The notes: generated by a model from the sequence alone, not told the origin. A stretch of 64,000 nucleotides of DNA from Musa acuminata AAA Group (GCF_036884655.1 NC_088348.1:25514501-25578500); one strand, 5' to 3'; shown: positions 47,345 to 61,350, numbered from the stretch's first letter. Program-made: numbers and translations.

Positions 47345-47751
47345 TTATCTTATACATAGAGCAGTCGACATATTCTGCTCACTTTCACCAGCAAAATGCT
47401 GTTTATGGCCATGACATTGTCGTAGGAATGTTGTTTTGCTGTATTCTTCGATGATGGGTGTAGTTAGAATAATAAGATCCACAAATGCACTAAATGATGC
47501 ACGCAGAAACCTTGTCTCCACTGCTTCAAAGTGCCTGTGTTAACAGGCAAAAGAATAATAAGTCTCGAAAAAGAGACATTCAGCCAAAATAGACACAAAA
47601 CTTACACTAGAAGTTTTCCATCCAAAATGGACATCTGCCTCTTAACCTTGTCAGGCTGCAGCTGCAAGTAAAAGCAAAAGAGACAAATTCACAAATTTAT
47701 CAGCATACTGGTCTCAGTCTTCATCTCTCTATACATATATATTTATATATG

Positions 47752-47810
<59 letters not shown>

Positions 47811-48967
47811 TCATCTTCTATATCTAGGTATATAATGGATGACAAGGAAATTAACAAGAGCTAGCTTTTATGAACCTCCTTATAGCATATATAATGTTCA
47901 CATGTTCCTTCGATCCATAATCAACTTCAAAGTCAGTACTGACCAAAATGCTAGTAACTGAAAAATGTAGAACCATTTACAATAAGAATGAAAATCACAT
48001 GTAGAAATATACATTAAAATCTATAATAAATAGAAGGCAAAGCTTGAATGTAAGCAAAACCAGAAATGAATATTCCCAAATAGTGGGCTAACAAAAAGGC
48101 TGAGAAGTTTTCTACAGCCACTTCACTAAATGGAAACATTCATGTGTGGGACAAAAACAAAACAAATAACCGGGCCTGGTATGCAATCATGTAATTGATG
48201 CAACCATTGAAGGAAGGCAGAAGAAAGAGCCAATAAGCATACATCCACCAAATGTTACTATCTTATTCATGAAATTCCTGCTTTGAACAAGATAGAGCTG
48301 CTGCACATGTAATGTTTTACCAGCATCCACAATATTTATTTCAATCCATAAAAACAAGAGTTTTGTTCTTACTAGGGAATTATTAATGCTACAACCTTTC
48401 TATTTGTCACGTAAAATTTGTGTTATAAAATTTCTGAAGTTTTCTATCCAATTAGAAAAAAATATTGGGCAATTAGACAAGGTAAGTCCATATTTCTTCT
48501 TGGTTCTTCCCAAAGGAAGGTTATAACTGCATAATAATCAGTGAAGTCATCCAGAATCTACTTCAACAATAATTTCTTAATCATACTCGCTTATAATCAA
48601 AATGGGATTCCTCATAATGTTCATGTTTCACGCATAGATGCCAATTTAGGACCATTCAATGGAAAACGAACGCCATCCAGTCTCTAGAAGCTAAAATATA
48701 AAAGCAACTCCATTCATAAATCAAAACCCTTGTTTGGCTAAAAAATCGCAGAGATTCTATCTCGAAACCACTGGAGTCTCCGTGAAACAGTAAAGGTTGC
48801 AACTTTTCGGTGGAAAACCCCCAGAAATGATATTATACATGTAGGACAGCGGGCAAATCCGTCATTTAAATCGGGTAAAAGATGCCACACGTTCCACGTT
48901 ATCGCCGGAAAGAAACTAGTTATATCAACAGCAAGTAGGACAAGAGACGGAATGGAGAACTCACCAT
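47345..48967 (-). CDS. Small unrecognised protein (82 residues, three exons)
   Basis: Minus-strand exons 48965-48967 (only the ATG, before donor GTGAGT), 47606-47661 (acceptor TTGCAG, donor GTAAGT) and 47345-47534 (acceptor ACACAG) join in frame and end with TAA. The product begins MLQPDKVKRQMSILDGKLLV and continues HFEAVETRFLRASFSAFVDL, IILTTPIIEEYSK, ending with a polar tail. It is helical with no signal peptide or known motif that I recognise. Support: good splice sites, one consistent frame and protein-like composition in exons 2-3. The leader also carries an ATG at 49030-49032 that opens 22 codons and shifts the frame (stop in exon 2), so it would be an upstream ORF. Exon 1 could be placed elsewhere; the last two exons are more certain than the start. 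Confidence 0.5.
47726..47807. repeat. Palindrome next to a (GA)n microsatellite
   Basis: A near-perfect inverted repeat (CTCTATACATATATA paired with TATATATGTATAGAG) at about 47727-47758 runs into about 25 GA units. It lies in intron 1 of the small minus-strand gene. Confidence 0.85.
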
Positions 48968-49032
48968 CTAAATTCCCACCCGGAAGAAGAGAGGGATCCG
49001 AAGTCGGCGTTGGCTCCGGTGTCGCAGACCAT

Positions 49033-51149
49033 CGGATCCACCGATGGCGGTCACCGACTGGGGCGACGGGGATTACGAATTAGGGTCTAAGAGGGCGCCC
49101 GGCTGCGCCATTGAGAGGGACGAGATTAAGTGGGGGGTAGCGGGTTAGCGGCTTTAGATCCGTACCAGGCCGAATGGGTTGACGGGTTTGCCCCTTTTCA
49201 CGTGGAACGCACCCGCCTCTGCCATTTGATATTACTGATTTGCCCTCCAAACTTAACCAGATGTCCAATACGCTAACCGTCTAGTGTCTATGTAATTAAC
49301 GCTGACCCTTCCGAAACTGACTATTCCGGTTTCCTAAAAGCAGCCAACAAAAACGAACCGAAAAGTTTTAATTTGATTTCGATTTAAACCGTTATTTTTT
49401 TATTTTTCAATTGAAAATAATATATATATATATATATATATATTATTTTAAACTTTAAAATTTGAATGTATAATGAGTGTAATAGCATAAAGAAACAATG
49501 AGTAAATATTTTTTGGTCAAAAGTTTGAAATAAATTATAATTTTTTTTCGTAAAAAATATGTACAATATGAGTAAGAGCAGTAGGAAGAACACATTAATA
49601 GCGGGATTTAAAGCGTTTTTTATAATCATCAATAAAAAAGACTTTTTTTAACCAGAATTAAAAAAATAAATGTTTAACTAAAATAAGTCTAACTAATTTC
49701 TTCATAATTATTTTAATAAAAAATAAAAATAGGGTTAGAGGGATAACCAGAAATTTGTGTTTGATTTTTTTTTTTATCGACTCTAGATTATGTTGATATG
49801 ACCCGACAATTATAATTGGATCATATACCCTTCATTATTTCTTAATAATCAATATTATAGTTTAACCAATATCAAATGCACCAGTTCTGGATTGATGTCC
49901 TAATTTTGAGTTCCCAATTGACGTAATTGAAATCAGTTGCATCATATTTTAATATCTAGAATCTTAATCAAACACGAAAATAATCAATTGCATCAGCTGA
50001 CCTTTTGCATGATCAATTTGCAAAATTGATTGAACCCAATTGACGTAAATTAAGCTCAGGATGATCACGATTGAATCTTTGGACCTAAATGACTCGTGTA
50101 TAACACTCAACCCATGCAGCAGCTGTCGTCGTCTACCTCCCCAATTATGTGCGCCAACAACCTTTTTCCATGGATCATTTTGACCTCTCTTGTCCAAGTG
50201 CAATGCCTGTACATAGCTTTGAAGATACGGCAATCTCAACAACATCTTTCACCACTGCTCGATCGCCATTTACAGGTCAAGTAGGCTGAAACGTCATAAT
50301 CCAGCACTAGCAATCAGTATACAGCAGCTGCATGTCTTCACTTGGAATGATGGAAAGTGTCCGGTGGCTCGCTCGGTATACTTTCTATGATGGCGACAAC
50401 TTCCACAGAAGCATTTCATCGAGCACCATGAAGTCACTTTATGGACTCGACTGTGGATAGTCTCTGCAACATGGAACGCGTTGTAGAGCCAGGAAGAGTT
50501 GACTTCTTCATTGAGGCTCCTCCGTCGTGGTCTCGTCGGCACAAAGCCGAAGTAGGAGGAGCATGTGACGGCCACTTTGCATCATTCCTCTACCATATAT
50601 GTTGCTCCAGGCATGGCAAGACTGTTGTCGGCTCGTTACAGATCGGTCATTTCGTCAAACACATAGGAACCGATGGAGAAGGACTCGCTGGAGTTGACAA
50701 AGAGCTCAAAGATTAGGACGCCCCCAAGTGCTATTGGCTCACCGGGGTTGACCATCGATCTCGGTGGGCGTAAAAGTCTCTTCTTCCATTGCCCGCACCT
50801 CTCCCCAAACATTGTGATCGACAGCACAGCCAACATCTCCCACTCCATATATTGCCACTGACATCTCTTGCTCAGCATCTTCGTCTCTCACCATGACTTC
50901 CAGCTAAACAAATCCTCACTCATGAGCAGATTTGCTTCTTCTTCTGCATCATCTCGACACATTCTGCATCAGCTAAGTCATGAGTAATCTGAGCCTCCCA
51001 AGAGCCATGATGATGTTTCATCAAGTTTACGACAGAGGTTAATAGCATAAGCTTCCAAGAGTTGGTTCTTTCCCCCTCACTCCGAGTGATCATAACAACA
51101 ACAGAGTAATAGTCGGAGGAGTTGATCCTTCTTGTGAAGCTTTCTTTGC
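49033..51149. other. Intergenic interval with weak coding-like stretch
   Basis: 49033-49300 is GC-rich and is the promoter/leader side of the small minus-strand gene. 49380-50050 is AT-rich with a TA-dinucleotide run at 49421-49442. 50100-50900 has balanced composition and open frames on both strands (for example 50294-50575 and 50636-50878 minus, 50441-50716 plus), but no family or consistent splice model was recognised. The last 250 bp is the SAUR upstream region. Confidence 0.4.
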
Positions 51150-51557
51150 ATGGAAATGGTTGGAGGAGATGGCAAAGAGAAGAGGGCGAAGGGGCTGATA
51201 CTGAAGACCTTGGAACGGTGCCGGTCGATGGCCGGCCAGCGCAGAGGAGGAAGGCAGGAAGCGCCGCCGGAGGGGTGCTTCGCGGTGTACGTCGGGCCAG
51301 ACAGGGAGCGGTTCGTGATCCGAACCGAGTGCGTGAACCACCCTCGCTTCAGGGTGCTGCTGGAGGAGGCGGAGATGGAGTTCGGCTACTCCAACTCCGG
51401 CCCTCTCGAGCTCCCATGCCATGTAGAGGTCTTCCATGAGGTCTTGTGGGAGATGGAACAGGAGGCGGTGGAGTCGTCTTGGTGCATCTTCGGCAGAGGA
51501 GGAGGAGGAGGAGGAGGACATGGCGGATATCGTTCTTTGAGGTCGGTCAACCGATGA
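51150..51557 (+). CDS. SAUR family auxin-responsive protein
   Basis: An intronless 135-residue frame, as usual for SAUR genes (small auxin up RNA). The SAUR domain lies at about residues 41-105: EGCFAVYVGPDRERFVIRTE, CVNHPRFRVLLEEAEMEFGY, PLELPCHVEVFHEVLWEME. The N-terminus is basic and the C-terminus has a run of seven glycines followed by a basic end. SAUR proteins inhibit PP2C.D phosphatases and so promote plasma-membrane H+-ATPase activity and cell expansion; some members act differently. The first ATG (51150) is used; a second ATG lies two codons on. No auxin-response element was established upstream. Intact, GC-rich, with codon use unlike the surrounding AT-rich DNA, as expected for a monocot gene. 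Confidence 0.93.
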   Translation: MEMVGGDGKEKRAKGLILKTLERCRSMAGQRRGGRQEAPPEGCFAVYVGPDRERFVIRTECVNHPRFRVLLEEAEMEFGYSNSGPLELPCHVEVFHEVLWEMEQEAVESSWCIFGRGGGGGGGHGGYRSLRSVNR

Positions 51558-54500
51558 AACATGCTACGTGCTCTTTGCTTCCTTGTTCATGTCTGAGGAC
51601 ACGCAGACTTCGATCTGCATGTCAATCTCTTTCCAAAGTATAATAACTGTGTTACGAGTTCTTGAGTTACAACTCGGTCTTCTTCTACACACAAGGATTC
51701 TTGTCTGCTTGATCACTTCTACTTGTAGAGTGATGTAGCTTGCAAGCATAGCCATCTGTGCCTACTGCAGACTTCTTCCTTTGAACTTACTGCAAGTGCT
51801 GTGCTTCTAAGAACTTGGTGAAATCAAATTTGAAAGAGATTATTATGATGTAAGAAGAAGACAAACAAAAAAAGGGGAATTCCCAAGCTTTTTTTGGTTG
51901 GCAGTAACTGGAGCAGCAGCAGCACTTGGAGACAGGAAGGGTTAATGGATTGGAACAATAGCTAGAAATATCACAGCTTTGTTGGTTTGTCCTTGGGGGA
52001 ATCTCCACTGTTCATTGTAGTATTAGATGCTCCAACAAAGCCTGTGTAGTATCTCATAGAGAACTTTGGGGGACACGGATGAGATTGCAATCAAATCAGA
52101 GGAATAAATACTGAAGTCCATCAAGATCAATAGATAAAGCTAAACTCAAGATTTAGAGTTCATCAATAGTAAAAGAAAAGATGTAAAGAAGCAAAGGATT
52201 TATAACTACAATCCATTCATGCATTTGCCAAATAGAAAATTTATAGTATGATATGTTGGTAGTAAGACTTGACAACAAACATCCAATAGTGCATTTCACA
52301 AGACATATCGAGTAGTAATAAGAAAAATGTTGATTGATTGCTAATAGGATGAAAAGATTTCGAATTGATAAGACAAAAGATAGCATGAACTCAACATGTT
52401 ATGTACTCCCAAATTTGAATCCTGCTTTTGTCTATATGTATCATCAGATGAACTGTGCTTCTGTCATTGTGGAAGCAGGAAATTAGTCTTTCATGATAGT
52501 TAGAGGTTGCAACTCTCAAGCTGTTTCTGACCAACTATGTTACTAGATATTTACAAGTAAAATAGATGTACTGAAACACACATGTTGGTGATATATTGGA
52601 CTTTACTTTCCCTGAATCAGCTACACCCTAATATTTCTGTTCATACAATACTTGTGTCAGTTTTCTTATAGTTTCATCCATAATAAATGCTTAATCATTA
52701 TCTGGACATGTGATACATGTCTCCATAACATGTAATACATATCTCCATAATCAGAACCAGGTTTTGCACTACCTGACCAAAGTATGCAGACTCATTCTCT
52801 GTGATGAAGGGTCAGCAAGAGTTGTCACAATCTTAAGTTTGGCTTTCAAACATATTACTGCATTCATCACATTTATTGAACAAATAAATAGTTGAGAATC
52901 CTAGATGCTGTGGGCAATGCACAATCTCACATGAAAGGCCACTTTCTAATTGTACATACTTCTAAATTCTGACAGAAGTATCAATCACATTAATAAGAGG
53001 GAGAGGTTACTCAATAGACTTGAGAGTTGCATTAAAATTAAAAGAAAATAAAAAAACTGTTCTTTCTGATGCTGGCTCAAAATTAATATTATTGATAAAC
53101 ACAACAAACATGTATGAAAAAAGAAGTAAGAATTCCCTTAATTAAGAAATGCAGAACACTTGCAATAATGGCATTCTTGTTTCTCAGAAATTTGGAAAGA
53201 AGAGACACAATTGTTCAATCATAGCTTGGCTCCAAAAATGTTTATGATAATCAAAAAACACTGATGAAGGTTTACAGTAAACTGTCGAACAATGAAGTAG
53301 CAAGAGCAAGCTGAACATGATTTCATAATCAACTTAAACACTGATAAATCAAAGCCTTTCAAGGTCGAAAATATGTAGTGTAAGACTTGAGAAACACCTG
53401 ATATGCCTCAAGGCTCCAACTCGTACTATAGACCTTTTAAACTTGTCAATTCAAAGCTAATTATCTATTATTAAGTTTCCAGGACGTGTTCATTCACCAT
53501 CATTCTAGTGTTCTCCCTTTAAAAGAGATATATACAAATGGGTCATTGCTAATCATTCTTGTAAAAATGTTTTGGCTTTAAGATCACCGAACCAAACTTT
53601 TAGCAGAATGTCCTGTAATATACATACAACACCCAAACACAACCAACCTGAACATAAGAGGATCTTCATAAGGTTAAAAGAAATGAAAAAAAAAGAACAT
53701 AAGTTTTTAGTTATTCTGCAAGTGAAATTATAGGCAAAAACAGCATGGTATAGGACAATTCGAAGAAAAAAAAGAACCATAATCTCAAACAGCACTTGGA
53801 GTACATACTCCAAAACTTTTACCTAATTGCTGGCCTAATCTGGATCAAGAATTGTGTTAGTAGGAAATTCTGTTGTCACAACTCAGTACAAACTGGTTTC
53901 CAAGGTTACTTGCATTCATTTTCCTGAGTGATCGCAATTCAATTGTCTCGAACATGCTCGTTAATTTTAGTTTTCTTCAATTGAAGGTTTTCAGAAATTA
54001 AGTTTACAAGCTCATACATTTCTTTCCCAATGCTAGGATTTCTTATATATTCGAAACATTCTCAAGGATCTGATGTTTCATGGTGTCTCACTCAGCTTGG
54101 CCATTGTCTTGGAAAAATCACATGAATGTTCTACCTAGATGACTGTTTTTTCTTCTTTCTTTTCCTTTCTTGGAGCGAGGGTAAGAGAGGACTTGTTCCA
54201 TCTAAACAACCTAATTTTTATTGCCCTGATTAAACGGCTTATGCTTGATCACAGCTTACTTTGTTCAGGTCTTGTAGTGTACTGCCAAATCTAGGATGCC
54301 AGCTATCTAATTACCCACCAAATGCAGTGCCACAAGCTTGTAGAACTTTGCAGCTGTTGCAATATCATAATGTCAATAGGCTATAACAAACTTTCATAGT
54401 AAAACATGACCAGCCAAACTAGTGAGGCAATGGCCAAATTAACTTGATCTGGCTGAGCTTGAATTAACTGGTGCCTAGACAGATCAGCCATTGGGTAATG

Positions 54501-56921
54501 TATGTGACCAACACTTTGCCAGCAAGCCTTGACACCATGATAAGTTTGCTCCTTTGCCACTAGTGTGCCATGGCTCAGGTCCCAGAAGAGCTATCCTGAC
54601 CACCCTAGATGTATTGGTGGGAACCTCATGTATGGGGTGTATTTTTTTTGTGAAAAAAATATATCTCTAACAAGAAAAGTTTTGAAAATTTAATTACATC
54701 TGGACATTTTGGAATGGTTAGTGTTAATAGTCTTTGTAGGGCTAAGGCCAATTTCATGCCTAACTGACAACCAGCTTGATCCTAAAAATTATCCTCTCTC
54801 TCTATTCTTCAGTTTTCTACTCTAGATAAGTTCTAATAAAGGAGAATGGAATGTTGTCCATCCATATTAATCTGTTGAAAACCAAACAGGCTAAAGATAC
54901 AAAATCCAGACCTAAAGGCAATTAAAAAGATAAAAAGAACAATCAGAAATCAAACCACAAACATGTCCAGACACCATCATTATAATAGAAGGAACCAACA
55001 AAAGTGAAGGATTGGAATATTATTAATCAGCATGAAGTAGTTAATCCAGGAAAGTGTTTCTATTTCTAAGACCAAATTGACCTTAGCACCTCCAGTATTC
55101 ACAGAAATAATAAAAGAACAGATGTCAAAGCAATTTTTGATTATGGCAGAAACTGTTAAAGCTGAGTATAGATTAAACCATGGAGAATGATCCTTCCTAT
55201 AATGAGCATAGATTATAATGGTTGTTCTTTTTTGTCCCCTTGTATCTAAATGGATAGGGTTCTCGCTGTGCCTCAAGGTAATGTACAATCATTGATGTAT
55301 GCCAAGTAGAATGTGAAGGCACTATGTTCCTTAACCAGACTACCCCTTCATGTACAAGTGGTAGATCTGTACATAGATCTAGTAGTAGTTCATAAGATAC
55401 TTGGAAAGGTTGAGTAAGCATTTCATGCCTAAGTTGTAGGAAACAATTTGGTATAATACATGTACAGTATTCTAAGACTGAAATATTACATTTTGAATTG
55501 TGTACTGGCCAAAGATAACATAACACAATGACAGATTTGGTTCCACTAGTATCTCATAACTTAATCACAATCCTAGTGTTCATATCTGTATTATTCAGCC
55601 AAGACGTGGCCCAATATTGAAATTAACAATTGGAAATAACACAAATAAAGAATGATCTCTGAAGACCACTTGATATCCAATAAGTCATAAGATTGCTAAT
55701 ATAACATGTGAACTCAAAACAAAGAAGTCTTGGGACAGGTAAAAGGTAAAAAAGAAAAGGGAACTGTACTTCATGTCATTAATCGGCTAGATGCAAAATG
55801 TCTCTCATTTTACACCTTCATATGGATGTAAAAGTCGAGCAACGAAAAGGTTAAACTTTCCGAAATCATGTCGACAAAGTCCCTGTTTGTTTCCTCTCTT
55901 GCATTTTACTCCTTTTAGAGGATATACTGAAACATCATAGGAATTGGACATAAAATTTATAATTCAGTAGGAAATATCGCATGTTTTCAAACATGTCACA
56001 AAAGATGATGAATGTAAATGGACTGATTTATTGGCCTACATTTAACTACACTTTTCTCTGGTTTTTGACATGAAGTTCATATTACTCCCTAGCCAATCAT
56101 ATAAAAAAAAATTACCAGATTTTTTGGCAAAATTAACTCTCAGATTATTATCAATTTGAGATCAAGGAAGCAGAACAATTAAATAAGGACAGAGGTGTTA
56201 TAGCATAATTCTCTGTAATGGAATCAGGATTCTGAATGACTGATCCGAAATCCACAAGCCAAAATATTGAGGTTCATTCATTAACTACCAAAATTTCATG
56301 TTTGAGCAGAATGTCATGTGCATTTCTAGCATCAGTCTTATACCTGATTCACACATTGTGTATAGACTATTTAGCAGTGTCACTAGACAACCGAAAATTA
56401 CTCAGCATGCCAACAGTGGTACACAAATAAATGTAATAATGTTGATATTTATTTCTTATAGAACAAGGCAATCACAAATCAGGTTCCTAAAAGGATAAAT
56501 CATCAGATACAGCTAAAATCTTAATAACACACCTCAACATAAAAATGACATGAAGTTTCATCGCAGCATATCCACCTCTGCAAAGATAGGACTCCATGCT
56601 CCACATCCATTGCCACATTGTTCCTGTCCCATTCTGATCATGTAACTCGCTCGAATGAAAAAGAGAGAGGGAGGAATACCAGAATTGGGAAACCACAATG
56701 GAGGTTGCAGAGAAGGGAGCAGGCAGAACCAACCACCCATCATCAAGTTCCTCAATGACTTGAATCCTCTTGGCAACTCTCTTCATGTTACAAATCGGAA
56801 TCACACACCAAAGAAACAAACCAAACGACGTAATGGAAACAAGCTTTGCTATTCTCTCCAGCTGAAGATGGTAAATTCCATCTAGCTATCCTCCAAATTT
56901 TCATTTGAGAGTTCTCCGACA
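51558..56921. other. Long AT-rich intergenic region
   Basis: 5.4 kb with no exon model or bounded transposon that I can support. Short open frames are scattered on both strands with no shared splice sites. The part next to 56921 probably contains the TCP 3' UTR. Confidence 0.4.
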
Positions 56922-57878
56922 CTACTCCGACTCATCTGAATCATCCTCTGCTGAGAAGACTCGTTCTTGTTGTTGCTGCTGCTGCTCCTGGTCATGCAAC
57001 TGTCCACTCCCACCAGAACCTGCTGCAGCCCTGCCATACCCAATCTGCGGATAAAATTGGTTCAACGTTTGTGGATTCAGCACTCCAACATGCCCATCCT
57101 GTGAGAGCCCAAGCTCCAGCCCCGGCAGCTGCTGCCCATGTGCGGCCAGCATCGATGCGAAGCTCATCGGACCCATGTTGGCACCGGGCAAGTCCAGCCC
57201 GTGCATCCCCATTCTCTGCATGAAGCTGCCCATCGACCCATCGACACCGCCTGCAGTTGCAAGACTCGAGCTCGATGCGGCTGCCGACCCAGAGTGCAGG
57301 AATCCGGAATCAAGCACGCCAGGCGGCAGCAGAAAGCCCGGGAGGGGCCGGCCAAAGTTCGCAGCCCCCAGCATGGCCCAATTAGGCCGCACAGCGGGCC
57401 CCGCCCCCTGACTCAGCTCGTCGAGCTTGGGATGGAGACCGGCGGAGACGGTGGCGCCGGGGCGGGACAGGGAGCCAGCTGCGGCGGCGGAGGCAAGGGC
57501 TGAGGCGGGGATGGTGCCGGTGCCGGTGGCGGCGATGATCGAGGGCTCCGCCTGCTGAAGGAGCCACTGGATGGTCTCCCCATCGGACTTGTGGCCTAAT
57601 TCTCTGGTGAGCTGAAAGATCCTGGCGGCGCAGAGCGCGGGCATCCGGATCCTCCTCCCTCTGCCTTCAACTTTGGTGTGCCTGTCCTTGTTGGAGCTCC
57701 TCTTGGGCGCAAGCTGCTTCCTTGGCTCATCTTTCTCCGCCGCCACCGCCTGTGACCCTGTGGAAGGCGCAAGGTCTCTGCTTTCCGGTGCGGCAGAGGC
57801 TGTGGTGGGTTCACTTTTGTGCGGGTGCGGGAGGCCCAGCGCCTGGTGGAACTTGGGAGATGAGTCTCTAAGATCCAT
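56922..57878 (-). CDS. Class I TCP transcription factor (TCP20-like)
   Basis: A single-exon 318-residue frame. The TCP basic helix-loop-helix domain spans about residues 61-115: [60 protein letters not shown], followed by GTIPAS. The class I (PCF) form is shown by the short basic region and the GTGTIPA extension. Class I TCPs bind GGNCCCAC-type sites and regulate growth and cell-cycle and ribosomal genes. Downstream blocks [40 protein letters not shown] match the TCP20/TCP6 subgroup. The C-terminus has a run of seven Gln and an acidic end. The N-terminus ([19 protein letters not shown]) is consistent with the first ATG. Intact and GC-rich. Confidence 0.95.
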   Translation of the reverse strand: MDLRDSSPKFHQALGLPHPHKSEPTTASAAPESRDLAPSTGSQAVAAEKDEPRKQLAPKRSSNKDRHTKVEGRGRRIRMPALCAARIFQLTRELGHKSDGETIQWLLQQAEPSIIAATGTGTIPASALASAAAAGSLSRPGATVSAGLHPKLDELSQGAGPAVRPNWAMLGAANFGRPLPGFLLPPGVLDSGFLHSGSAAASSSSLATAGGVDGSMGSFMQRMGMHGLDLPGANMGPMSFASMLAAHGQQLPGLELGLSQDGHVGVLNPQTLNQFYPQIGYGRAAAGSGGSGQLHDQEQQQQQQERVFSAEDDSDESE

Positions 57879-60800
57879 GAGGCAGAAGGAGACGGAGGAA
57901 CTCTGGGATTCCGGGGAGTTGACGGAAGGGATGAAGGTGAGGAGGAAGGTGGGAAGACTATGCTACCATGTTTGGTCACAGGGAATCAGATTGGAGTTGA
58001 AGGGTCCAAAGAGAACGAAGAACATGCACAGGGCTGAGACCAAAAAGATTCCCACTTTTACAGTTTACTGTCTCATCTTGAGCTTTCTTTTAACAGTCAA
58101 CAGTATCACTTTGGCTGAGGGGGGGAAAAAGGGTGGGAGAAGAGGAGTGGGCAAGGCATGAACGATCAGCACCCATCATAAATAATCTGCAAGATTTATG
58201 GTCAGCTTTGGATTCTAACACAGTCCATCGTTTCCTGCCAACTCTTTTTCTCCGATAAAACAAAAAAAGTCAAACATTACTCCCCGAGATTAAATTATAA
58301 GTTTACATCTTCTCAAATAAATTTTAATTTTAATAATTTTCCCTTTATCTCTCTATATTTATTAGAGAGAAAGATTTTTTTATACTTAAATTCCTCGTCT
58401 TCTAAAGAACATTGTTGTTCAAACAATTTAAATCATATTAGGATTTCAAGAACACTTTCTCTGTAAATTGCTAATCTTCTCCGTGTTTGGCAATGGAAAT
58501 GATGGGAGCTTAAGAGTACTTTACTGTAGGTGGATGCCTACCATATGACAACACTTCCCTCAAAGTTTTCTCCCATGATCAGCGCTGGGCTCCTTTCCTA
58601 ACACCGAAAGCCAACTCCAAGAAAATGACATCTAATCCTCACATATTCTCTTCCCTGAGCACTTTGAAAGTGATTTTATTCCTATTTTATTCCTGTGAGT
58701 TATCTTCCATGTCCACCTGTGTGATTGTCATTGTCAGAGAAGAACTCGAAAGAACAGGCCGTCCACACTTCTGCTGTATTATTAAGGAGATAGGCACAGA
58801 AAAGAGAACAAGAAACAGTTGGTCTATCGTATAAGAGAAGCGAAATGGGGAGAACAGAATAAATCCAATTTCTTTTATTTTTCTCTCAGAAAACTGAGAG
58901 GAATAGTGCTTAATATGGTAAATCATGCTGGCAATTGAATTCTGCAATTGTTGAAATCCATCGAACATTCCTATTGAGTTCTCATACTTCATCTCTTCAT
59001 CCGAGATCTATTCTCGTTCATTTCAACTGCTTTCATTTCCTAGAGTCGATCTATGTTTTAAATTATGCACCATCATCATTTCTGATCTAAACAGAGAAAA
59101 TGGTACATCATTGAACACTTCAAAAGAAAAAGGAAAAATAATCTCTCGCATTCAGTTTGTAAAAAATTAATCGATTCTTTTCGCATCATAGTGACCGCGA
59201 AAGAGATAGCAATAACCATATTCTTTGAATCTCCTTCAACTTGCAAAAATACTTAAGCACCAGAGTTGATCTCGACAATGATGGTAGAGATTAGTTGTGT
59301 GTTCAGTGGTGATCGATGTATTGATCGAATTTATTGTAATATTTTTAAAACCATAGCCAAAGTTTTTTGTTTATATGTTTTTAAATCTAATAAGCATTTA
59401 TTGTAATATTTTAATTGATTTCATCTTTCTATAAATAGTTAATGGATAACAAACTTTTCAATTGTTTTATAATTCTTATTCAAAATAGTTCAGTTGATAA
59501 CACACTGATATGCAATAAAAAAAAAATTGATTTAAGAGTATAAGATAATTATACCATGCAGCATGAGTTTTTTCACTAGTTAACATAAATTATTAGCTAT
59601 GAAAACCTAAATCCCATCACAAAACCTTGTAGTAATTTAACTTTTATTTATTCCTATAGCTATTCCTCAAGACACCATTTTTCCTTTAGCTATTCCTACA
59701 AATCCAGATATGAAAGCTGTCACTACTATTATCATCTGTCATGTTAGCAACAAGAATTCCTCTCTTTTCTTTTCTTTTCTCTTGTTGCATGTTTTTCTAT
59801 GAAGCTATGTCTTTTTACATGCAAGTGTTTCCATGCTGTCCTCGTTACCTTTCTTTATTTGGGTGTACTCCTTAGGAAACTTTCCTCAAGCTAGATTGAT
59901 TATAGCTATTACGATTTTGTGGTGTAGCAATATACTACTTGTATGTCCAAACTACATGGGACATTATGGGAGTCACTATAGTTCTCTCCTGCTCTTTTAT
60001 ATACTCTCTCTCCTGACAGTCATTAGCCCCACAAATGAGATTGATGGCAGGAGACATCATCCCAATGACCTTTCGGATTGACTTGGTCCAGTGTAGGAAC
60101 ATTGTCTCCTAGTTGGAGACATCATCCTCTGTGACCTAATCAATGTGATCTTGATACTTTCTGATGGAGTTGTGTTGAGATGTATGTTCTATGTTCCTAG
60201 TTCACACAGTTGGACTGGACTGCACTGGTGTTTTTCTCCAGGATCAAGTGGATTCAACCTCAAATCAAGTGTACCAATCTAAAGAACAAGTTGCTCAGAA
60301 CAAGAACAAAAGTTGATGGAAAATTTTGAACTATTAGTCAGTCATATGGTTATTATTATGGGCTATGAGAAGCTGCAGTTTTTGGTTCATGTAATCAAGC
60401 AAGGAAAGCTCAAAATCATATAATATCTTCAATAGCAGCCTTTTAGAATCATGAGGACACATTTATTATTTTGAAATGATGTTTCAAAATGATACGACAA
60501 ATCAACTCAATTGGGATGAAATAATAATAAGTCGTAGTTATGGTGGATCATAGTGATTTCTTTGAGTCCATTTACTTGTTATAACAGGCCTTTAAAACTT
60601 ATTTAACAAATGAAAAACATTTATTGCATTATAGTCTGAATGCTAATGATCAGATCATTGCATAGATCAATATCAAGTCCACAAGCTGAACAGGGTGAGG
60701 AGGATGGCTTCGAGGAAGACGAGAAAGACTGCATGATGTGTAGATCTCAGAGAAGAACATACAATCTCTTCATGGTAGTTTTATGGATGATGATGATATA

Positions 60801-61347
60801 GACAGATGGTAAGTGGGAAACTTATGTGATGGATATGGAAAATCCAACTATGAAGGCTCAAATGGAATCCTGATGTAGAATCCATGCGAAAGGCATTGAA
60901 ACATTCATCCATTTCTCTTGAGTTGAGTTACAAGTGAAGTTTTGTTTCTGGGGACTCAATGCATCTGTTCTTGTTTCATGTGTATGTGTATACTTACTTG
61001 TTTCTCGTAAATGATTTATCACTAATTGGTGATTGCTTTATCATATGTGTTATCATTGAGACTAAACTATACAGAAGAAACGTGTGTTTTGCAATTAACA
61101 AATATGAAATCAAAATGAAAAGAAAGGAAGGATGCAATGAAGTTGTCGATTAGACAAGAAACGATGGAGATAAAGCTGGAGTTCATGAGAAGTATCACTC
61201 CCAAGTGCTTGGATACCACCATGCTTCTAATATCACATAGAACTCGATAAGATTATCTTTTCAGACTTTTGGAATTATTTATGTCACAACCCCGAAGTAG
61301 AGGACATGACGATTCTGGAGATGGTCATGAGCTAAACTATTTCAAGT
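57879..61347. other. TCP upstream region and AT-rich intergenic DNA
   Basis: 57879-58200 is the leader and promoter side of the TCP gene (minus strand), with a GA-rich stretch at 58116-58160. The rest is AT-rich with no supported gene. Confidence 0.4.
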
Positions 61348-61350
61348 CTG

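Noticed and set aside
48965..49032. A 22-codon coding first exon (MVCDTGANADFG...) for the small minus-strand gene
   Set aside because: It ends in the wrong phase and meets a stop in exon 2, so it is treated as an upstream ORF.
50294..50878. Minus-strand open frames possibly forming a gene
   Set aside because: No family motif, no convincing splice sites, and equally long frames on the opposite strand.
51090..51521. 143-codon minus-strand frame opposite the SAUR gene
   Set aside because: Antisense of the SAUR gene with serine and leucine runs from low-complexity codons.
57138..57503. 121-codon plus-strand frame under the TCP gene
   Set aside because: GC-rich antisense shadow of the TCP coding sequence.
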